Positions 63,911 through 64,000 of a stretch of DNA of 64,000 bases are shown piece after piece; position 1 is the first letter of the stretch; each line of letters opens with the position of its first letter. The stretch spans positions 5,394,001 through 5,458,000 of the forward strand of contig NC_009441.1 of the NCBI RefSeq assembly GCF_000016645.1, written 5' to 3'. The stretch comes from Flavobacterium johnsoniae UW101. Lineage in GTDB: Bacteria > Bacteroidota > Bacteroidia > Flavobacteriales > Flavobacteriaceae. The notes under the pieces were generated by a model, which did not search any database, had not been told where the DNA came from, and saw only the letters and a program-made list of their open reading frames with translations. A program made the position numbers and the translations under genes.

Positions 63911-64000
63911 ATGTCAATACACAATAAAAATATCACATCAAAAAATTATAAAAAACTTTCGATTCAGGTTTCACTGAACGGATTTTCATTTTGCTGTTTT
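63911..64000 (+). CDS. DUF3822-like protein, N-terminal fragment at window edge
   Basis: The last 30 codons read MSIHNKNITSKNYKKLSIQV followed by SLNGFSFCCF, the typical beginning of a Bacteroidota family (DUF3822) of unknown role that adopts an actin-like fold. The gene continues beyond the window. The start is supported by a preceding promoter and an AT-rich leader. Confidence 0.55.
   Translation, partial: MSIHNKNITSKNYKKLSIQVSLNGFSFCCF

Overview
The window looks like Flavobacterium or a close relative (Bacteroidota, Flavobacteriaceae). The evidence is AT-rich DNA, two SusC/SusD pairs, signal peptides ending in AQ or SQ, few Shine-Dalgarno sites, and repeated promoters of the form TTG/TTTG - 16 to 22 nt - TANNTTTG, the Bacteroidota housekeeping-sigma pattern. 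Product names come from motif and family recognition by eye; no database search was possible.

1-6.7 kb appears to be the eroded end of an integrated mobile element. It holds the 3' part of a cation P-type ATPase and a large SNF2-type helicase of conjugative transposons that has lost its N-terminal half. Both are visibly richer in G+C than the rest. A near-perfect 21-bp direct repeat (4439-4459, 6310-6330) brackets an AT-rich block with three clustered palindromes and a two-gene zeta-toxin-like module. A 21-nt tRNA 3' end at 6645-6665, without the rest of the tRNA, marks a probable attachment site; chromosome probably resumes at about 6666.

6.9-19.3 kb holds a small lipoprotein, a PAS-PAS histidine kinase, a decayed LuxR-type regulator (pseudogene), a DUF1349 protein, a heavy-metal-type RND efflux operon (TolC-like, adaptor, DUF190, RND pump), a small secreted protein, a nitroreductase, and a deletion scar joining a TPR-protein fragment to a polysaccharide-deacetylase fragment.

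19.3-40.4 kb is the cell-envelope and nutrient region: SusC/SusD pair 1, a Ca2+-dependent PI-PLC-like protein, a TonB-dependent-type barrel receptor opposite a LytS/LytTR-like two-component system, a very acidic small protein, an FMP-type heme protein paired with an FAD amine-oxidase-like enzyme, and SusC/SusD pair 2 with a probable long leader. No glycoside hydrolases or lyases are present, so the substrates of both Sus pairs stay open.

40.4-64 kb is mostly core genes: a SIMPL protein, a rhomboid protease, a lipid A-type acyltransferase, phosphoglucosamine mutase, ACP phosphodiesterase with gamma-glutamyltransferase, a ClC-CBS channel, a Fic protein, UvrA, a LOG-family protein, an M1-peptidase-like protein with a dead active site fused to a barrel, a fused alpha/beta 2-oxoacid dehydrogenase E1, KdsB, a PQQ-propeller protein, a RecD-like helicase and the start of a DUF3822-like gene. 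Between them lie REP-like palindromes (52.65-52.95, 59.8, 62.1, 44.35-44.53 kb) and a candidate structured RNA (about 53.19-53.31 kb).
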